A stretch of DNA of 64,000 bases from Chroococcidiopsis sp. CCMEE 29 (GCF_023558375.1 NZ_CP083761.1:2102001-2166000); one strand, 5' to 3'; positions 51,562 through 61,290 are shown, counted from the first letter of the stretch. Numbers and translations: made by a program. The notes: a model not told the origin generated them from the letters alone.

Positions 51562-53001
51562 ATGAGCGCCAGTAGCAATTCCAGCAAGATTAAGTTTGGT
51601 ACCGATGGATGGCGGGGGATTATTGCCGATGACTTTACTTTTCCCAATGTCCGGAAAGTGACACGGGCGATCGCAAGTTACCTCGAAACTGCCTATACCA
51701 AAGACAGACCAGTCCTTGTTGCTTACGATACCCGCTTTCTGGCTGACCAGTTCGCCCGTACTGCTGCCGAAGTACTGGCAGACTTGGGTTGGACTGTAAA
51801 AATTACCGATCGGGATTGCCCCACCCCGGTAATTGCCTATAACGCCCGTCACCTAAATTCAGCGGGGGCATTAATGTTCACTGCTAGTCATAACCCTGCA
51901 CCTTACTGTGGGATTAAGTATATTCCCGACTACGCAGGTCCTGCTACTCCAGAGATTACTGATACGATTGTGGCAAATATTGAAGCAGCAGATGATTCGC
52001 CACCGAGTAGCAGCCGAGATAGTCAAATCTCCACCTTTGACCCTAAGCTAGACTATTTACAATTTATTTACACTCTGCTAGATGTAGAGCGAATTCGCAG
52101 CGCCCATTTAAAGGTGAAGTACGATGCGCTCTATTCTACATCTCGCGGCTACCTGGATACAGTATTGGAGCACTGCGGTTGTGAGCTAGAAAGCTTCCAC
52201 ACCTACCGGGATGTACTGTTTGGCGGTGGAATGCCAGAACCCAAGGGAGAACAGTTGGTGGGTTTGGTGGAAGTAGTGAAGCAAGATCGGGCAGATTTGG
52301 GCTTAGCAACGGATGGAGATAGCGATCGCTTTGGCATTGTCGATGAAAAAGGCAATGTCCTCTCACCCAATACAGTGCTGCTACTGCTTGCTCGTCACTT
52401 AATCAAGAACAAAGGCAAGTCAGGTGCGATCGTCCGCACGGTTGCCACTACCCATCTGCTAGATAACTTCGCCGCTAAGTACGGATTAGAAATTTACGAA
52501 ACACCAGTGGGCTTCAAATACATTGGTGAGAAAATGCGCGAAACTACCGTGCTGATCGGTGGAGAAGAGTCGGGTGGCTTAAGCGTGATCGGTCATATTC
52601 CTGAAAAAGATGGCATTCTGGCAGATATGCTGGTGGCAGAAGCGATCGCCTACGAAGGCAAACCATTGAGTCAGCTGGTAGAAGAAGCGATCGCCGAAGC
52701 TGATGGTCCCCTGTACAACAAGCGCCTTGACTTGCATCTAAACGATGCTCACAAAGCAGCCGTGATGGCATCCTTCACCCAAAAACCACCGACAGAAATA
52801 GCGGGAATCAAAGTGAAAGAAGTGGGTCGCAAAGATGGGGTCAAACTTTATTTAGAAGAAGGCAGCTGGGTTCTCCTACGTCCTTCTGGCACTGAACCCC
52901 TAATTCGCGTTTACCTGGAAACTAACTCTCCAGAAAAACAAACCCAAATTGCCACCCAAATGGAACAATTGATTGATCGGTTGGAACCGGTAGCAGTTTA
53001 G
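51562..53001 (+). CDS. Phosphoglucomutase/phosphomannomutase family protein
   Basis: 479 residues from ATG 51562 (MSASSNSSKIKFGTDGWRG). An upstream frame of 33 codons has low-quality sequence. Catalytic Ser loop ALMFTASHNPAPYCGIKY near 107, metal loop GLATDGDSDRFG near 250, sugar loop GGEESGGLS near 335, phosphate loop RPSGTEPLIRVYLE at the end. Interconverts hexose 1- and 6-phosphates. Conserved cyanobacterial type with all four loops intact. Confidence 0.92.
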   Translation: MSASSNSSKIKFGTDGWRGIIADDFTFPNVRKVTRAIASYLETAYTKDRPVLVAYDTRFLADQFARTAAEVLADLGWTVKITDRDCPTPVIAYNARHLNSAGALMFTASHNPAPYCGIKYIPDYAGPATPEITDTIVANIEAADDSPPSSSRDSQISTFDPKLDYLQFIYTLLDVERIRSAHLKVKYDALYSTSRGYLDTVLEHCGCELESFHTYRDVLFGGGMPEPKGEQLVGLVEVVKQDRADLGLATDGDSDRFGIVDEKGNVLSPNTVLLLLARHLIKNKGKSGAIVRTVATTHLLDNFAAKYGLEIYETPVGFKYIGEKMRETTVLIGGEESGGLSVIGHIPEKDGILADMLVAEAIAYEGKPLSQLVEEAIAEADGPLYNKRLDLHLNDAHKAAVMASFTQKPPTEIAGIKVKEVGRKDGVKLYLEEGSWVLLRPSGTEPLIRVYLETNSPEKQTQIATQMEQLIDRLEPVAV

Positions 53002-53005
53002 TCAT

Positions 53006-53062
53006 TAGTTGTTGGTTGTTAGTTGTTAGTTGACAATCAACAACCAACAATCAACAATCAAC
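53006..53062. repeat. Heptanucleotide-type tandem repeat, self-complementary
   Basis: ttgttagttgttagttg on the left and caacaaccaacaatcaac on the right fold back on each other. Between the phosphoglucomutase and LapA genes; a short-tandem-repeat motif known widely in cyanobacteria. Confidence 0.7.
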
Positions 53063-53077
53063 AAATCACTAGATAAA

Positions 53078-53356
53078 ATGACAGCTCTTTCCAATCTGCT
53101 TACTTCCCTAATTTTAGCTATTTGGGTGGTGGCGATCGCTATTCTCTCTGTCCAGAATGCCACCCCCGTATCTCTAAGGTTTTTGAACTTCCAGTCGATT
53201 CAACTACCAGTGGGTTTGGTACTTGCCTTTAGCGCTGGTGTGGGGCTCATTGGCATGTCACTAACCCAACCCCTCTGGGGTTTCGCTGGTTCTAAGTCAG
53301 GTACTTCTGAATCAGACAATGACTTGGAAAACGAATTTTTCTCAGAGGATGATTAG
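53078..53356 (+). CDS. LapA-domain (DUF1049) membrane protein
   Basis: 92 residues from ATG 53078; upstream in-frame codons fall in the tandem repeat. Two membrane helices (about 5-25 and 42-62) around a PVSLRFLNFQSIQLPVG connector, with an acidic cytosolic tail (ESDNDLENEFFSEDD). Same layout as LapA/YciS. Confidence 0.8.
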   Translation: MTALSNLLTSLILAIWVVAIAILSVQNATPVSLRFLNFQSIQLPVGLVLAFSAGVGLIGMSLTQPLWGFAGSKSGTSESDNDLENEFFSEDD

Positions 53357-53585
53357 ATATGGATTCCCTGACCTCTGACCCCTTATTGTGAAAGTAGCTT
53401 GCAGCAAGAATTTCTCAATCCAAAATCTAAAATCCAAAATTGGTAGCGTTGCCTCAAAGAGTGTCTGCGCCTGGTTTCCTGGGCTTATGTTTTTGGGGTT
53501 TCCAATGCTGTATCCCCCCTAGGGAAGATTTTTACAAGGCTCTTCGATGATTTGATAGGTGGAAGTTCGTTTTGAGATTCGGTTC

Positions 53586-54212
53586 ATGAAAGCTCTATAT
53601 CTAACCTCTATTAGTACGGCTCTCGCTCTAGCAATACTTGGCAGTGCTGCTTCTGCTCAATCCAGTAACGTACCTAGAGAAATCAAGCTTTCACAAGACA
53701 GTAATAGTTCTGCTCAAAATTTAACCCAACCAAGCTCCTTCAGTAAGCAAGCTCCCAAACCCTCACCCGCACAACCTCAACAAACCAGACCTCAGCCTCA
53801 AACTCAACCAGCTCCCCAAAGGCAACCAGCTCCCCAGGCTGAAGTAAGCCAACAGGATCTGCAAAAGTTTGCTAATGCTGTCAAAAAGTTACAGCCGATT
53901 CAACAGCAAGCTGAGACACAAATTATGCAGATAATCCAGCAGCAAAAACTGAGCGAACAACGGTTTGGGGAAATTTATCAATCTCGGCAAAATCCTCAAG
54001 CTAAGCCAACAACAGCAATTACTCCAGAAGAAAACAAAAGATTTGACCAAGCTGCTGTAAAAATTCAGGAGCTTCAAAAAACAACTCAGTCAAGAATGGA
54101 GAAAGCTGTTCGGGAAGAAGGTTTAGAAATACCTCGCTTCAATCAGATTTTCATAGCTATCAGAAGCAACCCAGCACTCTTGCAAAAAGTCCAGCAGATG
54201 ATTCAGAGCTAG
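53586..54212 (+). CDS. Secreted DUF4168 domain protein
   Basis: 208 residues from ATG 53586. Signal peptide MKALYLTSISTALALAIL...ASA. Then a Pro/Gln-rich spacer (about 50-90, PAPQRQPAPQ-like), then DUF4168 (about 95-205): LQKFANAVKKLQPIQQQAE and QIFIAIRSNPALLQKV. Exported, of unknown function; frequent in cyanobacteria and proteobacteria. Confidence 0.85.
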   Translation: MKALYLTSISTALALAILGSAASAQSSNVPREIKLSQDSNSSAQNLTQPSSFSKQAPKPSPAQPQQTRPQPQTQPAPQRQPAPQAEVSQQDLQKFANAVKKLQPIQQQAETQIMQIIQQQKLSEQRFGEIYQSRQNPQAKPTTAITPEENKRFDQAAVKIQELQKTTQSRMEKAVREEGLEIPRFNQIFIAIRSNPALLQKVQQMIQS

Positions 54213-54475
54213 ATGGCTCAAATAACTTATCTGTAGGCTGTTGAAATTAAAATAGCAGCTAGGAATTATAGGTTGTCTGCACGCAGGCGACCTATGATTG
54301 TTTACGCATAACCTTGGATAAGCGCCTCGTCCCACAACAAACATTAGAAGGAATAGAGGGGCGAGCGCACTGCTGAGCGGTACTCGTTTTAACCAATAGC
54401 TGAGGGGTCATACTAGAGATACGAGTTCGTAATATCATACGAGCAATGCTTTAGTATCGAGCAGGAGTAAGGCTT

Positions 54476-54907
54476 GTGGAAACGGTTTCAATTCAGTTAC
54501 CAGAAACAGTATTTACCGCTCTACACAAAGAGCCTAATGAATTTGTCCAAGAAATGCGGATTGCAGCGGCTGTCAAATGGTACGAATTGGGGGAAATCTC
54601 TCAGGAAAAAGCAGCGGAAATTGCAGGTTTAACCCGCTCAGAATTTATCGATGCTTTGGCGCGTTACAAAGTTTCTTCTATTCAATACACTGCTGAGGAG
54701 CTAGCCAAGGAGGGCGCTAATGACTCAACTGTTATTAAGCCTCAAACACAACTATCTCTAGAGCAAATTGCCGCTTTGCCAGTAGCAGAACGTCATAAGT
54801 TGCTAGCCGATTCCATTGCCTCAACAGCTGAGGACTTCTTGAACGAACCTGAGTTGACAGAGTTTTCAGTTCTAGATGGAGAAGATTGGGCCACAGGGAA
54901 TGATTAG
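54476..54907 (+). CDS. UPF0175-family antitoxin
   Basis: 143 residues from GTG. MRIAAAVKWYELGEISQEKAAEIAGLTRSEFIDALARY (outlined) is the UPF0175 helix-turn-helix. The C-terminal half (LSLEQIAALPVAERHKLLAD; FSVLDGEDW) is an acidic extension of the kind that docks on a toxin. Overlaps the MazF-like toxin start by eight bases (ATGATTAG). Confidence 0.85.
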   Translation: METVSIQLPETVFTALHKEPNEFVQEMRIAAAVKWYELGEISQEKAAEIAGLTRSEFIDALARYKVSSIQYTAEELAKEGANDSTVIKPQTQLSLEQIAALPVAERHKLLADSIASTAEDFLNEPELTEFSVLDGEDWATGND

Positions 54908-55250
54908 TCCCAAACGCGGGGAGATTTGGCTGGTGCAACTTGATCCTACCCGAGGGCAAGAAATCCAGAAAACTCGACCCGCAGTGGTCATCAGTTCTGA
55001 ACTTTTTGCACCTATTCCCATTCGGATTGTCATTCCTGTAACTAAATGGCAACCAAAGTTTGGCGATCGCCCTTTCATGGTATACATCAAGCGAACTGAA
55101 GAAAATGGCTTAGACCAAGACTCTGCTGGTAATGTCCTACAAGTTCGTAGTATCTCCGTTGAGCGATTTGTCAGTTGTCTAGGGCAAGTTTCGCCAAAGG
55201 TTCTCCGAGAACTACTAGCGGGTTTGATTATCTGTGTTGACTATGAATAG
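54900..55250 (+). CDS. PemK/MazF-family toxin
   Basis: 116 residues from ATG 54900; an earlier in-frame ATG at 54876 is inside the antitoxin. KRGEIWLVQLDPTRGQEIQKTRPAVVIS is the MazF N-terminus (outlined) and SAGNVLQVRSISVERFVSCLG the conserved core. Sequence-specific mRNA interferase by family. Coupled to the UPF0175 antitoxin, an uncommon partner. Confidence 0.9.
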   Translation: MISPKRGEIWLVQLDPTRGQEIQKTRPAVVISSELFAPIPIRIVIPVTKWQPKFGDRPFMVYIKRTEENGLDQDSAGNVLQVRSISVERFVSCLGQVSPKVLRELLAGLIICVDYE

Positions 55251-55379
55251 AGGTGCGATCAAACTTTTGACAACGCTTAATTTAACTACTAGCTGAGTAT
55301 CCATACTAAAGGCTCTTAGGGAGCTTTAGGGGAATGAATCGAGACGATTTTAGTATTCCCGCTAACGGCGCTATAGCAA

Positions 55380-57056
55380 TCATACGATGCTCCATAGCTT
55401 TTCTGCTATTTCAGCTAGCCATTGCTGTCTTTTATCTACTTCATTACTTCCAAACTGCTGGTATTCCTTTAAATCATCGTTTAATGGGAGTTTTGATTTC
55501 TTGTACATCTGCTGCTTTTTATTAAAAAACTTATTAGATATTTTATTGTTATATTCGCTTAGTAAAAGCGTCATGTTACCTATTTTATGAACTAAATTTT
55601 CTCCATTTATAGTGTTTTCCTCAAAAAACTTTTTCCAATCTTGATCGAGCTTCTTTGGAATAATATGCTCTAAGTTCACCTTATTTATATCAGTCGTTGT
55701 TTCTTTTTCTCCTTTGTTTTTAATAAGATAATTGTTAATCTTTAATAAAACATACCTCGCTATCTTTCCTTTCTTAACTTCTAGTTGATTGAAAGAATTT
55801 AAAAATGTTTCTGGCGAGGGTGATATTTCTTTAATCTCTTCTATAATTTTATTTTCGTCAATTTCACCTTTTCTTGCTTTAATTGCAATATTGCTATAAA
55901 GCCGTTCCAATTGATTCGGATTTGCACCACAAACAGTGTTATATCTAAATGTAAAACTCACTATATTTCTTAATAGCCTATTGAAGCTTATTGGTTGGTT
56001 ATTAAATTTCTGATATAGAGATAATAACAATATATAGGCTTGCTCCACACCAAGTATATTTAATTCTTCAAGCATTTCTTGTATATCTTTTTTCTGCCAA
56101 AACTCAGGAGTTGGATTATTCAAGTTAGAATAAACTCTTGCTTCTTCTGAAAGACCTTGCGTAAATCTTTGAACATCATCAACTTTATCACCTGTAACTT
56201 TTTCTCTTAATTTTTTGTACAAATCTTCTCTTCTAACTAATTCAAAAGCAGAACTCCAATAATGCCTTAAAAATTTAACTATATCTTGATCTCCAATTTG
56301 ATCGATGATTTCTTTCCAATCTTGTCTTATAACTTCTAAATTTTTGCCCGCAATAGAAAAAATGTAGTTTTTTATGAGGTCTGCTTCACTTAAAGCTAAT
56401 CCTCTATCATTAAGGGTCTCAAATATTATTTGAGCATTTACATCTGTATCTACCTCGATTTTGATTACCAAGAATTTATTGGTTAAAGCATCAATAATGC
56501 CACTAACAAATTTTTCCCCTCCTAGATTTATTTTGTTAGCAATTTCCTCCTTAAAATAAGAGTAGGCACTTTTAATGAGTTTATGAGAATTATATTTAGG
56601 CTTTAATTCAGTATCATCTATGTTTTCATGAACTACTATTTGCTCAAAGAAATAGCTGTCCAGATTGTTTAGCTCTAATTTAGGGTTTTTTTCAAGAGTA
56701 ACAAAATTTGTTTTGTATATAACTTTATTAATTTGCTCTATTCTTTCTTTTCCAAGTTCAATATTGATTTTCTTTAAAGCATCTCTTAAAGCAGACAAAA
56801 ATAATAAAACAGTAGAAAATCTCTGCTGACCATCAAGGATTTTTATTTTTATTTTATTACCTTCGTCCGGTGTAAAAATCATTGAACCTACAAAATATTC
56901 GTTTTTACCATTTTCATAAACGCTATTTAAATCAGTCCAAAAATTCTCTATTTGTTCTTTTTCCCAAGAATAACTTCTTTGGAATGGGGGAACAGTGTAA
57001 ACTTTTCCATCTTGAAGTAAATCTCCAAAAGTTAAACTTGTAGCAGATACTTTCAT
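55380..57056 (-). CDS. GmrSD-like DUF262-DUF1524 nuclease (one chain)
   Basis: 558 residues. N-terminal DUF262 (ParB/sulfiredoxin-like): VPPFQRSYSW near 22-31 and DGQQR at 75-79. C-terminal DUF1524 HNH: VNLEHIIPKKLDQDW near 455 and KIGNMTLLLSEYNNKISNKFF near 500. This is the domain pair of GmrS-GmrD type IV restriction enzymes, here fused. Notably AT-rich versus neighbours, and next to a toxin-antitoxin pair, so probably acquired defence DNA. Confidence 0.88.
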   Translation of the reverse strand: MKVSATSLTFGDLLQDGKVYTVPPFQRSYSWEKEQIENFWTDLNSVYENGKNEYFVGSMIFTPDEGNKIKIKILDGQQRFSTVLLFLSALRDALKKINIELGKERIEQINKVIYKTNFVTLEKNPKLELNNLDSYFFEQIVVHENIDDTELKPKYNSHKLIKSAYSYFKEEIANKINLGGEKFVSGIIDALTNKFLVIKIEVDTDVNAQIIFETLNDRGLALSEADLIKNYIFSIAGKNLEVIRQDWKEIIDQIGDQDIVKFLRHYWSSAFELVRREDLYKKLREKVTGDKVDDVQRFTQGLSEEARVYSNLNNPTPEFWQKKDIQEMLEELNILGVEQAYILLLSLYQKFNNQPISFNRLLRNIVSFTFRYNTVCGANPNQLERLYSNIAIKARKGEIDENKIIEEIKEISPSPETFLNSFNQLEVKKGKIARYVLLKINNYLIKNKGEKETTTDINKVNLEHIIPKKLDQDWKKFFEENTINGENLVHKIGNMTLLLSEYNNKISNKFFNKKQQMYKKSKLPLNDDLKEYQQFGSNEVDKRQQWLAEIAEKLWSIV

Positions 57057-57116
57057 ACTAATAAACTAATATTACTCAGCAGGGATAATTTTAACCAACT
57101 ATAACACGCAAAAATT

Positions 57117-60110
57117 TTACTTAGTCTCCATCCAATTCTGTCCAGCCCGGACATCAACTACTAAGGGGACACTCAACTGCACAGCAGACTCCATTGTGGA
57201 GCGGATTTGCGGCTGTAATTCTTCCCACTCATTTGGTGGAACTTCAAACACTAATTCATCGTGAACTTGTAATAATAACCGCGCCTGGTAATTCTGTAAA
57301 ACTTGGTGTAGTCTTACCATCGCAATCTTAATAATGTCAGCGCTAGAACCCTGAATTGGCGCATTGGCAGCAGCCCGTAGTAGTCCCGCATCGTAGGCAC
57401 TCAAACCACGGATACTATCGAGATCAATTTCTTCAGGTTTGTAATTGCGGAGTTTGCGGAGGCGATCGCTGGTGAAATTAAAATAGCGACGACGACCGAG
57501 AATTGTTTGCACATAACCTTGGGCGATCGCTTCTTGTTGCATTCGCTGCAAATACTCAAATACCTGCGGATATTGCTGGTTAAACCGCTCAATAAACACC
57601 TTACCGTCTGCTGCCTTCATTCCCGTTTCCCGCGCAAACCGTTGAGCACCCATGCCGTAAATCACACCAAAGTTGATTGTTTTTGCCAAGCGTCGCTCAT
57701 CTGGGGTTACCGTTTCCTTTTCAAATAGCAACCGGGCAGTTACAGTGTGAATATCTTCATTTTTCTGGTAAGCCTCAACCAAAATCGGCTCCTGACATAG
57801 ATCAGCCAAAATTCGCAACTCTATTTGCGAATAATCAGCTGCTACCATCAACCAGCCAGGTTCTGGGATAAAAGCCTTACGAATCTGCCGACTAAAAGCT
57901 GTGCGGATGGGAATATTCTGTAAATTTGGGTTAGAAGAAGACAACCGCCCTGTCGATGTGGCAGCCTGATTAAAGTCTGTATGTACCCGTTGGGTATCGG
58001 GACGTACTAACACTGGTAGTGCATCCACATACGTAGATTTCAGTTTAGATAAAGTCCGGTACTCCAAAATTGCATCCACTACTGGGTGATCGCCTTGCAA
58101 TTTTTCCAGTGTTGCTGCGTCGGTAGAATAACCAGTCTGGATTTTACGAGACTTCTTGCGGTCTAATTGCAGCTTGTCAAACAACAATTCACTTAACTTT
58201 TTCGGGGAACCCAAATTAAATTTATCCCCCGCTACTGCATAGACTCGCTCCTCAAGTGCAGCCAAATCTTTTTCCAGTTGTTTCGAGAGTTCTTGCAGAT
58301 AAGCTGAATTAATCCGGATACCCCAGTATTCCATCTGGGCTAAAACTGGTTCTAAGGGCAATTCTATCTCCAGCAACAACTTGTGCAAGGCTGGAATCTT
58401 CTCCAATTCAGCCCGTAGCTTTGGCACCAGCCCAAATGTGACATAAACATCCATGCCGCAGTAATCCGCTACGCTGGGAATGTCTATATCTGCGATCGTT
58501 TTGCCTTTAGGAACTAAATCGACATAACTTTTGCTGGTCAGCCCTAAGTAGCGCTGAGCTAGATCGCTAAGATTATGGCTGGTATCTGGATTTAAGACAT
58601 AACTCGCCAGCATGGGATCAAACACTACCCCAGCTAACTCAACTCCCTGACAGCGCAGCACCAGTCGGTCAAACTTGGCATTCTGCAACGCCTTGGGATA
58701 ATCGGTACTTTCTAAGATAGGGCGCAAGGTATCTAATACCATGCTTGTATCTAAGTTGCCACCAGCCTGATGACCCAGGGGAATATAAGCAACCCGATCT
58801 GGCTCAGATCCCCAGCAGCAGCCAATTCCTACCAACTGGGCATCTCGTGGCTCTAAATCTGTCGTTTCAGTGTCCCAAGCCACTGGTACAGTTGGGTCGG
58901 TGTAGCCTTTTAACAGGTTTACCAACTCATTCAGTTTGGCTGGGGTATCAATAATACAGGGTGTAATCGGAGATACTGCTTGTTGGTGGTTCGCTTCTGT
59001 ATCGGTAGCACTGAAAAACCACAAGTCGTCACTTTCAAATTCTGGTTCTTGAATAGTCTCTTCATCTGTTGTCCCTTGCCCCTCGCCTTTCGCCCCACTC
59101 TTCGAGAAGCCGCTTGCGCGTCTACGCCCCTCATCCGTTACACCACCAAACTGCTGCTGAAGTTGATTAATTTTGCTTAAGAAAGTTCTAAACTCTAGCT
59201 TTTCCAGAATTGGTTCTAAAACAGCGGTATCAAACCCCTTAAGTTTGCAGTCCTCTAGTTGAATCTCTAACGGAACATCGAGTACCAGTTGAGCCATGTA
59301 GCGGGAGTGATCTGCTGCTTCCTTGCCAGCTTCCAGCTTTTTCTTGGTAGCTCCTTTAATCTGATCCAGAGATGCATAAATGTTGTCGAGGGTGTTGTAG
59401 GTACTGAGCAACTGTACCGCTGTTTTCTCGCCAATTCCCTTGACACCGGGGATGTTATCGGAAGGATCGCCACACAGAGCTTTGTAATCTACCACCTGAG
59501 AAGGTAGAACACCCAGTTTCTCTTTTACCTGCTCTGGACCAAATTCGGTGGGACCAGTACCGCTTCTTTGGATAAAAGCATTATTGAGATATAAAACGCT
59601 AATTTCTTTTTGCGGGTCAATTAGTTGAAATAAATCGCGATCGCCTGTCAGGATTTTGACTCGATACCCAGCGGCACTCGCACTTAACGCCAGAGTTCCC
59701 AACACATCATCTGCCTCATAGCCTGGAGCCGTCAAAATTGGCAAATTCAATCCCTCTAGCAGTTCGTGTAGATTCTTCAGATCAGGAACAAAGTCTTCCG
59801 GGGTGCCTGGACGGTCTGCTTTATAGGTATCATCGGCTTCGTGACGAAAGGTGGGCAAACTCAAATCAAAGGCGATCGCCATTGCTGCTGGCTTTTCCGC
59901 TGCCATCACTTCCAGCAGTGACTTGAGGAAACCAAAACATACACTAGTAGGAATCCCGGTAGTGGTATGGAGTCCCCCATCTCGCCCTTTAGCAAAAGCA
60001 AAGAACGAGCGAAAGGCAAGGGAGTGCCCATCCACTAGGATAAGCGTGGGACGGCTTGCATCTGAGGCATCAGCAGCCGATGGGTTAGAGGGAGAAACAG
60101 CTTGAGACAT
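57117..60110 (-). CDS. polA: DNA polymerase I
   Basis: 997 residues. 5'-3' exonuclease about 20-300 (LVDGHSLAFRSFFAF; ILTGDRDLFQLI; PGVKGIGEKTAVQLL). A proofreading 3'-5' exonuclease about 400-590 with DTETTDLEP near 415, so proofreading residues look present. Polymerase domain with motif A DYSQIELRIL near 760 and motif C QVHDELVFE near 948. The linker between exonuclease domains (about 325-350, ASGFSKSGAKGEGQG) is coded by an inserted dispersed repeat. Replication and repair. Confidence 0.96.
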   Translation of the reverse strand: MSQAVSPSNPSAADASDASRPTLILVDGHSLAFRSFFAFAKGRDGGLHTTTGIPTSVCFGFLKSLLEVMAAEKPAAMAIAFDLSLPTFRHEADDTYKADRPGTPEDFVPDLKNLHELLEGLNLPILTAPGYEADDVLGTLALSASAAGYRVKILTGDRDLFQLIDPQKEISVLYLNNAFIQRSGTGPTEFGPEQVKEKLGVLPSQVVDYKALCGDPSDNIPGVKGIGEKTAVQLLSTYNTLDNIYASLDQIKGATKKKLEAGKEAADHSRYMAQLVLDVPLEIQLEDCKLKGFDTAVLEPILEKLEFRTFLSKINQLQQQFGGVTDEGRRRASGFSKSGAKGEGQGTTDEETIQEPEFESDDLWFFSATDTEANHQQAVSPITPCIIDTPAKLNELVNLLKGYTDPTVPVAWDTETTDLEPRDAQLVGIGCCWGSEPDRVAYIPLGHQAGGNLDTSMVLDTLRPILESTDYPKALQNAKFDRLVLRCQGVELAGVVFDPMLASYVLNPDTSHNLSDLAQRYLGLTSKSYVDLVPKGKTIADIDIPSVADYCGMDVYVTFGLVPKLRAELEKIPALHKLLLEIELPLEPVLAQMEYWGIRINSAYLQELSKQLEKDLAALEERVYAVAGDKFNLGSPKKLSELLFDKLQLDRKKSRKIQTGYSTDAATLEKLQGDHPVVDAILEYRTLSKLKSTYVDALPVLVRPDTQRVHTDFNQAATSTGRLSSSNPNLQNIPIRTAFSRQIRKAFIPEPGWLMVAADYSQIELRILADLCQEPILVEAYQKNEDIHTVTARLLFEKETVTPDERRLAKTINFGVIYGMGAQRFARETGMKAADGKVFIERFNQQYPQVFEYLQRMQQEAIAQGYVQTILGRRRYFNFTSDRLRKLRNYKPEEIDLDSIRGLSAYDAGLLRAAANAPIQGSSADIIKIAMVRLHQVLQNYQARLLLQVHDELVFEVPPNEWEELQPQIRSTMESAVQLSVPLVVDVRAGQNWMETK
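59073..59133. repeat. Dispersed repeat inserted in frame in polA
   Basis: Contains CGAGAAGCCGCTTGCGCGTC flanked by CCCCTCGCCTTTCGCCCC and TACGCCCCTC, a mosaic of cyanobacterial repetitive motifs. Codes for a low-complexity Gly/Lys/Arg-rich linker and does not disturb the frame. Confidence 0.6.
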
Positions 60111-60169
60111 AACGATATTCTAGCTATTTGCCTTGATTTGAGAGCCAACCTACGTTTGCCCTGCGGCAG

Positions 60170-60322
60170 CTAAGTGATCGCTTGACATAACCCCAAATAG
60201 TCTAGGATAATTTTAGATTGGCTGTCTAATTCCTGCTCGGACCAGGTAGACACATCGCAAAAGCTGGGAACTTCATAAACAAAACGTTTACCAGCTACCT
60301 GTACGGCAAATTCAAGAATCAT
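60170..60322 (-). CDS. Small conserved-looking protein, divergent from rplU
   Basis: 50 residues from ATG 60322: [20 protein letters not shown], then [24 protein letters not shown] longer frame starts inside rplU and is unlikely. Its start is three bases from the rplU start on the other strand, so leaders overlap fully. Function unknown. Confidence 0.45.
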   Translation of the reverse strand: MILEFAVQVAGKRFVYEVPSFCDVSTWSEQELDSQSKIILDYLGLCQAIT

Positions 60323-60325
60323 CTC

Positions 60326-60859
60326 ATGACTTACGCAATCATAGAAACTGGCGGCAAGCAACTCAGAGTAGAACCGGGTCGCTTTTACAATATTGAACTG
60401 CTGCCTGTCGAACCTGACCAGTCAATCACCCTGGAAAAAGTCTTGTTAGTGCAGCATAACGGTGACGTGAGTGTTGGACAACCGTTTGTTGATGGGGCAA
60501 CGGTAGAAGGTACGGTGATGCGACACTTCAGAGGTCGCAAAGTCCTTGTCTACAAGATGAAACCCAAAAAGAAAACTCGCAAAAAACGGGGGCATCGTCA
60601 GGAAATTACCAGGCTGATGATTAACTCGATCAGTCTCAATGGTTCAGTCATAGCTTCTGAGGCAGCAGAGCCAGAAGAAACTCAAGCGGCTGTTGCAACG
60701 CTAGTAGCTGAGGAATCGGTCAGGGAAACTTCTACACCTGAGCAAACCCAAGCGCCTGTTGAAGCGTCGACGATCGCTATAGATGCAACTAGGGTGGCTG
60801 AGGAGCCAGTTGTTGAAGCTTCCACGTCAGAGGAAACCGATCAAACTGAATCAGAATAA
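60326..60859 (+). CDS. rplU: 50S ribosomal protein bL21 with acidic C-terminal extension
   Basis: 177 residues. Residues 1-105 are bL21 ([39 protein letters not shown]). The last 70 are Glu/Ala/Thr-rich ([32 protein letters not shown]), well beyond the usual 100-130 residues. First gene of the rplU-rpmA unit. Confidence 0.93.
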   Translation: MTYAIIETGGKQLRVEPGRFYNIELLPVEPDQSITLEKVLLVQHNGDVSVGQPFVDGATVEGTVMRHFRGRKVLVYKMKPKKKTRKKRGHRQEITRLMINSISLNGSVIASEAAEPEETQAAVATLVAEESVRETSTPEQTQAPVEASTIAIDATRVAEEPVVEASTSEETDQTESE

Positions 60860-60923
60860 AGAATAGGTTCGATTAGAAACTGCACGCTTTCCTATTCATG
60901 TAAAAAGGACACAAGAGGATACA

Positions 60924-61229
60924 ATGGCTCATAAAAAAGGAACTGGTAGTACTCGCAACGGTCGTGACTCTAATGCCCAGCGGCTTGGCGTCAAACGCTA
61001 CGGTGGTCAGACTGTTCTAGCTGGAAACATTCTCGTGCGTCAGCGCGGCACTAAGTTTCACCCAGGCAATAATGTCGGTCGTGGCAGTGATGATACCCTT
61101 TTTGCCTTAATCAATGGCGTGGTGGCATTTGAAAGAAAAGGTAAAAACCGGCAAAAGGTGAGCGTCTATCCAGCGCCTACAGCAGCTGTAGTTTCACCTG
61201 AAACCGAAGCCGAAACGGTTGTTTCTTAA
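60924..61229 (+). CDS. rpmA: 50S ribosomal protein bL27
   Basis: 101 residues: [20 protein letters not shown], then [22 protein letters not shown]. The N-terminus begins AHKKG directly, without the cleavable extension found in some Firmicutes. The C-terminal 20 residues are an acidic tail. Followed by an intrinsic terminator. Confidence 0.96.
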   Translation: MAHKKGTGSTRNGRDSNAQRLGVKRYGGQTVLAGNILVRQRGTKFHPGNNVGRGSDDTLFALINGVVAFERKGKNRQKVSVYPAPTAAVVSPETEAETVVS

Positions 61230-61258
61230 ACTAAACATAGGCATCGCTATATTCCTAG

Positions 61259-61290
61259 AAAAGGCTACTCGCTAACTGCAGTAGCCTTTT
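61259..61290 (+). terminator. Intrinsic terminator after rpmA
   Basis: AAAAGGCTACT pairs with AGTAGCCTTTT around a 10-base loop, 30 bases after the rpmA stop. Confidence 0.85.

Noticed and set aside
53006-53062. Short direct repeats considered as a CRISPR array
   Set aside because: Units are 7 bases with no spacers of constant length; this is a short tandem repeat. No CRISPR array was seen anywhere in the window.
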